The notes under the pieces were generated by a model that saw only the letters and a program-made list of their open reading frames with translations, was not told the DNA's origin and did no database searches. Of a DNA stretch of 64,000 nucleotides, positions 1 to 9,730 are shown piece after piece. The position numbers were made by a program, and so were the translations under genes. The stretch is from Pseudopithomyces maydicus (Eukaryota; Ascomycota; Dothideomycetes; Pleosporales; Didymosphaeriaceae), in assembly GCA_026873275.1 (NCBI GenBank), contig JANTUC010000008.1, positions 1,178,001-1,242,000 of the forward strand, given 5' to 3'. Within the stretch, counting starts at the first letter, position 1, and each line of letters opens with the position of its first letter.

Positions 1-750
1 GATCGCTGAAAGATGCGCCCCAGTCAGGATTCATGCACACGGATTTTCCCTTGTCTCTACAGGGGTGTGCACCTCTGAGATACTCGGGGGAGGTGTCTTG
101 TCTCTGATGTTCATATATCAATTATTCAATACATTCAGAATCGTGGTACGCAGAGTACATGAAGGCCACAAAAGGCTTACCTCTAACGAAATCTTGTTGC
201 CACAGTAGCAGTAGTATTCGTCGGAGACGCACCAAAACTGAAAGCCAGTGCAAGTGACGCTACACGTCCAAGGGTCTGGCTCATTTCCGAAGACCTGGGA
301 GCTTCTCAGATACAATCCCTTTCGCACTCAAAACACCTACATGTACCCCCCCGTTGCTTTCTAAAAACTTCCATTGACATGATTCATTGAGTGCACTGTT
401 CGAAAAGCAACTCTGGTTCTTCCATAAAGTCTCTTTCGTGTCTATATGGATGGCACCACCCAAATCTGCACTCTTCTAGGTTGCATTGATGTTGCCATGG
501 AAGAGTGTAGGCTTTGGAGAGGATCTGAAATTTGATCGTGCAGGAGCCAATGAGTTAGGTATTCTGGTTTCTGGAGTTATTTCTTCTGTATATTTTAGCT
601 GGAATCTTAGTCTTGTGCAGCCGAGTATCGATGTCTACCTGTAGTACAATCATGGTCCAAGGTGGAGATTGGGGTGTTAGGCATGTTGATGGGAGTGATG
701 GCGAATGGGCGCAAAAGCCCGGCGGTGATAAATGCAATAGCATAGTTCAT
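1..750 (-). CDS. Partial secreted cysteine-rich protein with a WSC-like segment (left edge)
   Basis: A likely signal-peptide exon starts at 750 (MNYAIAFITAGLL...) and can end at 639 before a GTAGAC donor. About 300 bases further along, a stretch at roughly 181-297 reads DPWTCSVTCTGFQFWCVS followed by a tyrosine-rich CYCGN motif. Its Cys spacing resembles the second half of WSC carbohydrate-binding domains, and it ends at a GTAAGC donor near 174. The exon or exons between these two pieces could not be resolved: open frames there change and carry stops. The gene may therefore be decayed or have several small introns. The 3' end lies outside the window. WSC domains are usually extracellular sugar-binding modules, so a wall or secreted role is inferred. 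The signal peptide and CYCGN motif are visible; the rest is uncertain. Confidence 0.35.
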
Positions 751-1187
751 CTTGATAACGAAAGGATAAACGTGGAGCTACAGTCAGCGAAACACACGAA
801 TGAGACGACTAGCTGTGTAGTGAGATAAATGAGAAAAAGAAGGAGAAAGAGAGGTAAACAACCAGTGAGCTAGAGGAAGGCGTTAATGGGGTGCCCCTGC
901 TCTATTTTCTGATGACACCCATATAGTCACCATAAGGCGATAAATAAAGAAGGAGCTTTGTGCAGCTGGACTCATCAACCCTATTAATAAGTATGATCTG
1001 GCACTATACTCTGGGCGTAGATTAGTGCCCAAAGACTTATTGTTATATTTTTGATAAGTTTCCGCTGGTTAGCTATCTTATGGCTGTTTTCGTTTGCATA
1101 GGCAGGTCATGTATATCAGCAACTCCCGAGGTCCAACGCAGCAAATTGTTCAAAAAACGATCAAAGCGGAAATTTCAACAGAACACA
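751..1187. other. Intergenic, no gene seen
   Basis: AT-rich spacer between two minus-strand genes: 5' flank of the WSC-like gene and 3' flank of the cysteine-rich GPI-type gene. The short open frames here have no family resemblance or splice support. Confidence 0.5.
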
Positions 1188-2124
1188 TCAAACAAGCAAG
1201 CCAATCAGCCCCAACATTCCACCGATCATCTCGGAGATCACGCTGCTGACCCTCTCTGCCCCACCTGACGAAACTGTCGTTTGTGGAGCCCCACTGTGCA
1301 CGAAGGTCGGAGCCCTCATCGTCACTGTGCCCGACTGATTATTTGAAGTTGTCATCCTCGCTGGCTCTTCCCTGCTTGATTCTTCTTGCATAGTGCTCGA
1401 ATTTACCACCACTGTAATCGTCGTGACACTCGGCCTGCTCAACGAAATCCCGGTAAATGAAGCCAAGTCCGTCTCAGTTTCCAGTTCAAGACTGCTTTGG
1501 TTCTCATTGCCAGACGTGAACATGACCTGATAGCTTGTTTCTTTGTTTGCACAACCATAATGACCATAAGTGCTGCCTTCAATGATACTGTACAGCGTTG
1601 CGCAGAAGGGTGCGTAATTTTCACCACTGCCTTGGATCAACATGCTGCTACGGATTGATGACATGGAGAGGACAATAACCCACCAGCCCGTAATCAGAGG
1701 ATCGCCATAGCATTCGGAATCGGAAAGACAGTCGTCGATTGAGCGGCTATTGACACACGCCGTGTATACGTCGCAGTCCGTGATTGCTGTTCCGGTGCAG
1801 CATCCAAACCATGAATACACATCGTCATGCATGCAGGCCCAGCCGGGATCGCAGTACAGAGGGTATTCTGTTGCCGCCGTAAGCTACTGTTCGTTCAATA
1901 CTTTAGGACGTACCTAGATCGCCCTCCAAATATCCGCATAGTCCAGGATTGTCTTGTTTCCGGATCAAGTCGAGCGGAAGCTTTGGTCTCGATGTGGGTC
2001 TAGGCGTCCACCCGTTGATGGGAAGAGGCTGGTTCACACGCGTGGCAAGAGGCTGGTGTGGCCGCAGAGCTGATGCATAATGTGCAAAGGGGACTAAGGT
2101 AACACATGAATCAACAAATAGCAT
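1188..2124 (-). CDS. Secreted cysteine-rich protein with probable GPI anchor
   Basis: Two exons, 2124-1914 and 1867-1188, are joined by a 46-nt GT-AG intron in phase 1 and give 296 residues. The N-terminus (MLFVDSCVTLVPFAHYASA) can act as a signal peptide. Next comes the pattern CGYLEGD, then YCDPGWAC and GCC, then several more cysteines up to about residue 115. Conserved fungal surface proteins share this CGY...C...C...GCC arrangement. A Ser/Thr-rich stretch follows, and the protein ends in a hydrophobic tail (IGGMLGLIGLLV) typical of a GPI signal. It is probably displayed at the cell wall or membrane; the molecular role is not known. The start is the only ATG giving a signal peptide in frame with the conserved exon. 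It lies beside another secreted cysteine-rich gene of the same orientation. Confidence 0.65.
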
Positions 2125-2491
2125 GATGTTTTGTTCTATTTTCTGAGGACAGATGTATGTGCAAAAAGCACCGTAGTGAAAGTTCTGGTAACGATGCCTA
2201 ATTGCCTAGGCGTATATACGAGCTACGAGGCTGAGAGCCGAACATCTCACCCGATACCTCCGTAGCGGGCCAAGTGTTAGAGGGCTGACCAGGTATTACA
2301 ACTAACGCGTGATAGAGTAGATACCTCGGGAACAGGCTCGATATCCGTATTCGCTCAAGGAAAGAACAACACTCTCTACTACAGCAGGCAACAGAACAAC
2401 TACCCCAGGAGCGCTTTAATGCGCTGTAATATGATTTGACGTCTGAATGCACCGATTGTGGTATGCATTTGTTAACAAATCGAAAGGTTCT
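2125..2491. other. Intergenic, no gene seen
   Basis: Promoter side of the cysteine-rich gene and 3' flank of the NADH dehydrogenase gene. An 8-bp palindrome GCCTAGGC lies near 2203. Nothing else was recognised. Confidence 0.5.
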
Positions 2492-4385
2492 TCAAAAACG
2501 ACTGATATCGCGTCCAAATAACCAGTTGATCGCCCTAGAACTGATCAGCAACTATTTCATCAGCATTTTGAACAAACTTACCAGTAAATCGGGATCAATA
2601 TTTTGTTGCGCCAGCTGACACTTTTAGTTAGATATGCGCCACGCCATATAATCCAGGCCAAGCGTCCGGAAATTCCACCGCTTCCTCCACCCTGGAGCAA
2701 CGCATTCCAGTTCCCAACATATGCCATTACACCCATGTTTTTCCAGGTGAAGCCGGCATTTTCTATGTCACCTTTGTTCAGGCGCTTGGCCAGCCAGTAT
2801 GCTTTTTGGGATGCGACTTGAGCGGTAGCGGGATAGAGCGTGTCCTCCACAATAGCGCAGTCTCCAAGGGCATAAACATCCATTAAAATGGCTTCTGGAG
2901 TCTTGCCACCATCTCCTTCACCAACTAACTTCAGTTGAAGGCGACTGTCGGTTATGATAGAACCCGTCTTTTCATCGGTTTTGACTCGCCATCGAAGAGA
3001 GTCGGGATTATTGGTTTCTCCCTCGGTTCGTCGGAAGCTCTTGGGAACCTCATAATAGCCATCGCCAAGGGCCGAGGAGACGAATGGATTCTGCATGAGT
3101 CCAGTACCTAGGGCGCGAGCGTAAGGACTAATCGGCAAAGAGGGCAAGGGCACAAGGGAAGACTCACTCCACACTACCATACCAACACCAATCTCTCCTT
3201 CCTCCTTCACCTTCAATGTGTATATCTCGTGATTGTTCGCCGATGAACCCTTCTCGTCTGGGGGGCCTGGCCGCAATTCTTCGACATGGTGGTTCGTTTT
3301 GATAGCTATGCCTTCTCGGTTGAAAGTTTCCATGGCATATTTAGCCAAGTTTTCATCGAACATGGGGAGCACTTTCTTCGCCACGTCGTAGACGGTGATC
3401 TTGTGGAACTGGATCAACTCAGGATATATTCGAGCCAGGTCTTCCTTGATAATGTCGTGCAGCTCGGCAGAAAACTCAATGCCAGTGGGTCCTCCACCGA
3501 CAATGGCAAAGTTCAGGAGCTGCTTGCGCTGCTCGTCTGTCGTGGTAGGAAGGGCTGCGGCTTCAAAGCAGGCCAAGATCCGGTTCCTGATTCTGCGCGC
3601 ATCGCCGACATCTTTCAGGAACAATCTACCAGTATGGTGAGCATAGTATGACCAGGCAGTGCAAGAGACTCACGCATGTTCCTTGACTCCGGGAGTGCCA
3701 AATGTCTGAGTGTAGCAACCCACCGTTATGACCAGCTTATCATACGTCAAATCGAAGCATGTCCCCTTACTAGCTTCGGCTTGTTGCCTCTCGCGTTTTT
3801 GAAGCTTAGTCTCTCCAGCATGTCTCTCCTCTACCAAGGCCTGCGAAGTGGAGCTATCCTCGACAGCCTCTTCGATGGTGATTTTCTTGTTCTTGAAATC
3901 GACGGCATCCGCCCAGCCTTGGAGGAAGCTGACATTTGTTCTCTTGGTTCGGATGGGCTCGAGGGCGGTGCGGAACTCGAGGGTGCCAACTGAGGTGGAT
4001 GCCAACAGGGGCGTGAAGGCGAAATACGAACGCGGCGATACGACAACGGTCTGGTACTTGTTCGAGTCGAGCGCCCGCGCAACAGTGTATCCGGCCCAGC
4101 CACTTCCTAGGACGACCACGCGTTCGCGTTCTGCGAGCAACACAGTCAGGCCAGCTCGTCTTTCCACGGCAGGGCGCTTCGAGAGAGAATATGGAAGTAC
4201 GCACGGTCCTGCTTGTAGTCAAGCTGGTTTATCGTCATGGCTCTTCTCTGTTCGAAGACACGATCGGCATGTTGATGCAGGCGCGCAGGAAGTGTGGAGG
4301 ACAAGGGCAGAGGGGTGCGTATGGCATGGCGAGACAGCAGCCGCAGCTCCCCCGGCAACTGGGCGATGCGCGCGGTGGACTGCAT
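2492..4385 (-). CDS. Alternative (type II) NADH:ubiquinone dehydrogenase, mitochondrial
   Basis: Single-subunit, non-proton-pumping NADH dehydrogenase that passes electrons from NADH to ubiquinone at the mitochondrial inner membrane. Five exons (4385-4205, 4130-3674, 3625-3168, 3107-2582, 2534-2492) keep phase and encode 554 residues. Residues 1-60 are basic and Ser/Leu-rich, like a mitochondrial presequence. The FAD dinucleotide fold VVVLGSGWAGY follows at about 64-74. FLKDVGDARRIR is near 215, the second Rossmann motif VGGGPTGIEF near 255, VWSTGL where exons 3 and 4 join, and YALGDC near 440. The protein ends in the family signature GRDISRF, which is on the last 43-nt exon. No EF-hand is visible. 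Whether it faces the matrix or the intermembrane space cannot be told. A short upstream ORF precedes the start. Confidence 0.93.
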
Positions 4386-4390
4386 GTTGG

Positions 4391-4453
4391 TTACCGAGGA
4401 TTCGGAGTCAGAGTCGTGCTGCTTGGACGTGGTGGAGATGCAGCTGCGGCCAT
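4391..4453 (-). promoter_or_regulatory. Short upstream ORF of the NADH dehydrogenase gene
   Basis: An ATG at 4453 opens a 20-codon frame (MAAAASPPRPSSTTLTPNPR) that stops 5 nt before the main ATG at 4385. If it lies in the mature leader it would be a uORF that could lower translation. Its stop overlaps a GTAACC that could also act as a weak donor. Whether this stretch is in the transcript is unknown. Confidence 0.35.
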
Positions 4454-4813
4454 GTCATAATTCTTGTATCATAGGTTTAAGCACCATCATGGCGGAGCTT
4501 CGCGGGAAGCGCGACGCAGGCGGATGACGTAGCTATCGAGCTCCCCAACTAGGTAGACGGTGGAGCACACGGGTGCGCGAAGGCCACCTGGGCAGCCTCG
4601 GACGTCTTCGCATCGTGCCCGTCGAGCTGCAGGGCCTTCGCTGGAGGAGCTATTCTCTGGCGTGGTGACAGGCAGCGCATGGGAACGCGATGCATGGATT
4701 GGCCCGACCCGAGCCGAGGGGCTGTTGCCATTGGACGTGTGAATTCGTGTCTACTGTACGCATTGCAATGCCTACTAACAAATAAATGCCTCTATCCATC
4801 CACTCACAACCCA
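4454..4813. other. Intergenic, no gene seen
   Basis: GC-rich spacer between the arginase stop and the NADH dehydrogenase leader. The open frames lack recognisable domains and are not spliced in a convincing way. Confidence 0.5.
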
Positions 4814-5871
4814 CTACAACAGCGTATCGCCCAGTGCGCACCGGACGATGCTGCAGCCCGCCCGGACCGTGTCGCTTGCTCCCTGTTCATCCAGGCTGGG
4901 ATTGACCTCGACGAGATCCAGCGCCACCAGCGAGCCTGTCTCGGCCACGCACTCGGCTATGAAGTCTCCCTCTCGCAACGTTAATCCGCCTCGCACGGGT
5001 GTGCCGGTGCTGGGAGCCCACATTGGGTCCAGCGCGTCCACGTCGAACGACAGGTGGATGGGGGTATCGCTGCCGATCCAGCCCAGCGCCATGTCCATGA
5101 CCTTGCCGATTCCGTGCCTGTCAATGTCGTGCATGGAAAATGCCTTGATGCCGTGCTCCCTCAAGATCTTCTTCTCGCCCTTGTCTACGTCGCGGAGGCC
5201 AATGTAAACAATTTTCTTGGGGCTGAGGCGGTGGTGCTCCTTCAGCCATCCAAACGTGTCCTCGCGCTCTTCTTTTGCAAGCCCCGTCAAGAATGCCACG
5301 GGCATGCCGTGGATGTTTCCACTGTCCGATGTCTCGGGCGTGTTGATGTCTGCGTGTGCATCCACCCAGATGACGGCAATCTCCTTGTCGAGCCGCTCCC
5401 GTATCGCTCTTGCGGTGCCAGAAATGGTACCAATCGCAATCGAATGGTCACCTCCAAGGGTAAGGACCAGTTTCCCGCTTTTGGCATGATTGTACACCTG
5501 CTCGCTGACCTCTCTCGTCACAGCGCTGACGAACTTGGGCTGCTTCATGTTGCGGTAGACTGGATCCTCGGCAGGCACGAACTGGGAGTAGTCGTGCACC
5601 TGGCCATCGAAGCTGACTGTGAAGTCCAAATCATCTTCGAGCTGCTGGATCAAACCGTGCTGGATAAGGGCCTGGGGCGCCGCGTCGACACCGGCTTTGG
5701 GCTACGACGGGTCAGCTGCGGCTGCCAAGTTGGAAGCGGGCTCCTCACCTGCCCTCCGCTAAAACCAACTGCCACGACGCCCAAATCGTGGCGGTTGGGG
5801 AGGAACTTGGGTTGTATCTGTGGTGCGGATGTCATGTTGGTCTGTGGATGCTTCAGGGAGCCATCAGCCAT
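4814..5871 (-). CDS. CAR1: Arginase
   Basis: Hydrolyses L-arginine to ornithine and urea, the first step of arginine catabolism, using a Mn2+ pair. Two exons (5871-5749 and 5701-4814) are joined in phase 0 by a 47-nt GT-AG intron and give 336 residues, close to the usual 320-335. Metal-binding motifs are all present: GGDHSIA near residue 125, DAHADINTP near 155 and SFDVDALDP near 262. The N-terminal part carries VGFSGGQ at the exon junction, as in other arginases. Two in-frame ATGs are possible, 5871 and 5835; the second gives a start (MTSAPQIQ) nearer the usual length. It follows the NADH dehydrogenase gene in tandem but no functional link is apparent. The next gene upstream lies about 0.9 kb away. 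Confidence 0.96.
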
Positions 5872-6785
5872 GGACCAAGTTTAAGTTTGCGACAAAGAGA
5901 AAAGCACAAGTAGATATGAGAATCAAGGCACCTACCCGTCCCGGACTTCGTGTTCGCCTACGTAGGGTTTATGCGCTATGAAGCAATGGAATGGAATGGC
6001 TGCAACCACACGTCTTCGGCTATGTGTAGTCTACCTGAAATAATTGGCGCGTCCAATTCGTGGGACCAAGAAAGTAAATGCGAAGGCGTGCCTGCGACTG
6101 ACGGGTGAGAGAGGGCACGCGCCGCCTTTTATCGCTGACGGGTGCGCCATCTCTTAGGTAAGTGAGTTGTTTGAAATCTCTTCTCGTCGCGAAGACCTGT
6201 ACTTAGGGGAAGTCGTGAGCTCGAATTTCCCCTAAGTACAGGTGTAGGCGGTGGTTTATCTGGCAGCTCCACTAGCGGCCTTGAGCCGAGGTTGGGCGCC
6301 GAGGAGAGGCTCATGGTTGTGGCCCTGCTTGAGAGCCCATGCTGAGCGGAAGACTGGTGGTGACAAGGGTGCTGGCTGCGTGTGCATCCAGTCCATCGAG
6401 GCCTACCTGCTACCTATACATTCACACATGCACACTGGGTAGACTACCCTGCCACACGTCATGCGTGTTGAGACGACCAGCCCAGGCCCGATCGGCATGG
6501 GCCTGGGGAAGACGCTGCCCGAGCCCGCTTTCGATCGGCTCAACCCGTCATCGCCCGATTCCATCTGATAACAGAAACAGCTTCCTCATCCGGCCCATCG
6601 CCGAGCAATCTCCACTTCGCCTCCGTCCCGACACCTTCCACTTCCGCTTCCGCCGCCTCGCGTTGACATGTCAAGTCGCGCTCCAGGACAGAAGTCAAAC
6701 AGTCACGGCAAGGACCGAAGGATGGCATGTCATCTTAGAGATTGCTACCCCTCGCGCTTCCACAAAATCGCTGCGAATGAAATCT
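5872..6785. other. Arginase promoter region and 3' flank of the upstream gene
   Basis: No gene recognised. It holds the perfect inverted repeat at 6195-6243 and several spurious Arg/Pro-rich frames. Confidence 0.5.
6195..6243. repeat. Perfect 17-bp inverted repeat, 15-nt loop
   Basis: The arms ACCTGTACTTAGGGGAA (6195-6211) and its exact reverse complement (6227-6243) flank GTCGTGAGCTCGAAT. It lies between the arginase start and the 3' end of the next gene, outside coding sequence. The arms contain CTTAGGGG/CCCCTAAG, overlapping the AGGGG core of stress-response elements. It could form a hairpin in RNA from either strand or be a paired binding site. It is not flanked by a recognisable transposon. 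Confidence 0.8.
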
Positions 6786-8815
6786 TCAAGAGCCCTCCAT
6801 TGTCACATCCGAATCCTGTTGGGCCCTCATGAGATAATCTAAAATCCCCCAGAGCCCACGCATTGCCTCGTTTCGATCGTTGACATCGAACAAGTCAAAC
6901 CACCGGGTTCTTTGTAGCTTTGGAGAGCACCAGTCACCATCCTCGGGAGCGCTTTCCGGCAAAATGCCTTCGGTGAGATATTGGAGATAGAGCGGATGAA
7001 CCCGCAACTTCAAGATGCTGATATGATGGTTCAATGATGAGACCATAAAAACCTTTGCTTTGGTCAGATTTGGACCTGAAAGTGTCAATTTGTGACTCAC
7101 ATCATCCCATGCGACGCTTTTGTCTTTCCCGATTGCTTCGTAGACAACCTTAGGGTCCCATAGCGGGTTTCCCGGCTTGAGTATCTTCCAGATCTCCGCC
7201 GGTGTCGGCTTTCGCCTGTCTTTGGATCCCACTCGAGACCTGCTGGTGGGTTTGTCTTCGGACTTTCCCCCAGAATCTGTTGATGGCGCATCACTAGCAC
7301 CTTGACCTTCGCCGACTTCCCCACCAGGACCACCCCCCATCGATGTGTCGTTGTCCACCACTTACCTTCGCCGGCTCTTCTCTCCGACTTTGCTTCTCTC
7401 GCCCTTTCCTGGGCCAACAGAAGCATGCCTCCAAGTTCTCTTACCGTATCTAGTACAGAGTTAGTTTGCAAGTCACCGGTAGAAGCGAAGTTGGTGTCCG
7501 CTCTGCATTGTACACCTAGCACAGGACCTTCCATCCACCCTTGACGAGCCTTTATCCTGTCTTGAGGACCGCGCCATGCTACTGTACTCATACGGACAGG
7601 AAAACGGATGTGCTCTAGTTGAAGCACTGGCGGACGACGATGAGGAACAAGCGTGACCCCAAAGGCCCAGGCTATTGGCTCGAGAAATGCACGTACAGTC
7701 TCGAGTCGATACGAGTCGGGCATTTCCGCACCATTGCCAATGCGGTAACCTTTGTATGAGCCTTTGCTAAGATCGATAGATTTCTCAGACAGGGTGGCCG
7801 CATTAGCTTCCCATGGGGCTTTCAGTGCTGATGTATTTGCTGGCGGTTCTGTTTTGGCTTTCTTGCGTGGCTCTTCCTCGCTGGGAAAGGTAGTAGAAAG
7901 TGGGCTGGAGCCGGTCGCTGCTTCGACCCGACTCGTACTCTTATCATGGCCATTATCAGCAGTGGAAATCAAATACTGGTCAAGTGAGTTGTCCCAATAA
8001 TAAGCCATGTTGTCAAGTCCCTCCCAAAATTTACGAAAGTGCGCTAAACGCAAGGGGACTTTCTCGCCCATTGGTCTCCGAGTAAGATTGGCAAAGGCAT
8101 CTTGGTTCTTGAAGGATATCTCCTTGGCGCGCAGGTAGAAGTCGTTCCGGTCTGGACATTTCTTTCCGTTGCAAAGCTTTTTGGGTTCAGTACTCGTGGA
8201 ATCGGCATGGTCGTGTTCTGCTTCTTGTAACCAGGACGTGGGTGGTAAGTGCGATTGTGCGTCGTTTGATATGGAGGCCAAGAGTGTTTCAAAAGTGCAT
8301 TCTGGTTCAAAGGACACGTTCAGTAGAGCTAGGGTGTCCAAGTTGACGTCCGAAGGCTTCTTGAGTGCAATGAAATGGGCAGTGACACCAGGGGCCGAGG
8401 CATCGGTCCAGGATGGCGGTGGCTCCCACAGCGACGGCGCAGGCGGATGGAGAGATGGAAAGGTCACGGGGATGGGGCGTGCTGGGGGGGTCTTTCTTTT
8501 TCATTATCATGTAGGCCTGCCAGAAGGCCACCTAGACGGGAGGAATATTAGCGATGATGCCCCGCGTAACGCACCAGGCGAAACGTGTTTTGCCAATCTA
8601 TTTCACGAAACACGTGGATCAGGCGAAACAGAAAAGAAAGGGGGACCGTGGTGTGCAAGCGGGACGGAGACTTGAGCTTCGAAAATGGGGAGAGAAGGGT
8701 GGCGGCTAACCGTGCTGGGTTGTGGCTGCCGTGGGTGGGGATCGGGAATGCCGCGGCGCGCAGCAAGCGCTGTGTAGAACCAGAAGGATGACAACGTACC
8801 GCTGAATTGAAACAT
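6786..8815 (-). CDS. Conserved fungal protein of unknown function
   Basis: The main body is 8481-7366 joined to 7276-6786 by an 89-nt intron with a strong GTAAGT donor (phase 1). The large exon has no in-frame ATG at its 5' end: an in-frame stop lies just upstream at about 8500. A start exon ATGTTTCAATTCAGCG (8815-8800), followed by a GTACGT donor and spliced to the acceptor at 8482, restores frame and gives about 535 residues. That intron would be 318 nt, long for this window, so the 5' end is tentative. Conserved-looking segments are KKCPDRNDFYLRAKEISFKN, HFRKFWEGLDNMAYYWD and a C-terminal ILKLRVHPLYLQYL. There is no signal peptide or membrane helix. A basic KKAK patch in the middle hints at nuclear location. 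The function was not recognised. Confidence 0.6.
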
Positions 8816-9730
8816 GGTGGTGGGTTTCGTTGGATGTCTTTTGCCTGCCAATTGGACGGCAGTGGGAAAGAGACGTAGGAAGGCAGATATCGAGAGGCAT
8901 GGGAGGTTCGCTTCTGTGCCCCAAACGGCAGCCGCCAACGTCTCCGATGTGGATCCAGTGCCTCCAGCGCTCCTCTTCTCGCGAACCCGCCGTCTCTGTG
9001 CACAATGGCCATATCTAGTTTCGTCGGGTCGAGGTTCACCGTGCAGCGAGGCTTTGAAGGTCCCCGACATGTGCGCCGCTGCAGCTAATGCTACGGTTGA
9101 GCAAATGCAGCCAGAGCGAGGCCCGATTGACCCCCAAAACTACTTTCAAAGACGTTCGTCCAAAGCACAGCGATCCAGAGCGAACAGCTCCCCTAGTCGG
9201 TCCGACACGTGCCCATGCGCCCATGCGTCCAGGTGCAGGTACAGGTGCAGATACAGGTGCAGGTACAGGTGCAGGTGCAGGTGAACACAACGTCACGTGG
9301 GTTGTGTCGGCCTGGGCCCCAGCTCTCACCTCTTCTTCCCAGCCTCGCCCACCAGCACGCACACGTCCCCGCCCAACCACTGTCTTGTGCCTGGCCAGCT
9401 GAGACGACCATGCAGCCGTTGCTGGGACTGTCGATGCCTCCCGCGCTTCAAGTGTGTGAGAATCGTAGCCCAAAGCGGTACGTGAAGCTGTTCACGTTTC
9501 AGAGCATCCCAAGCGCTGCACCTCATGCCAACGGTTGGCAGCTGTCCCGACCACTCTTCCAACCATGACTGGCACCTGTCTTTCCCTCTCCCACCTCTAG
9601 CATCATCTCCAGAAACTTCAATTTCCCACTTTTAATATGCTCGAAGCGCCAGCGGCGCTTTGATCTTTTCCTTTCGTCTTTTCTCTTGTGCCCGTAGCGG
9701 CGCTTCATTTTCTATGAGTGTGTATTCTGC
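8816..9730. other. Divergent promoter region with a tandem hexamer repeat
   Basis: Lies between a minus-strand gene starting near 8815 and a plus-strand gene starting at 9731. Pyrimidine-rich stretches before 9731 look like a fungal promoter or leader. No gene recognised. Confidence 0.5.
9230..9283. repeat. Tandem hexamer repeat (CAGGTA/CAGGTG), 9 units
   Basis: Nine hexamers of CAGGTG or CAGGTA, with one CAGATA unit, run head to tail. The same hexamers recur at 63123-63158. Confidence 0.9.
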
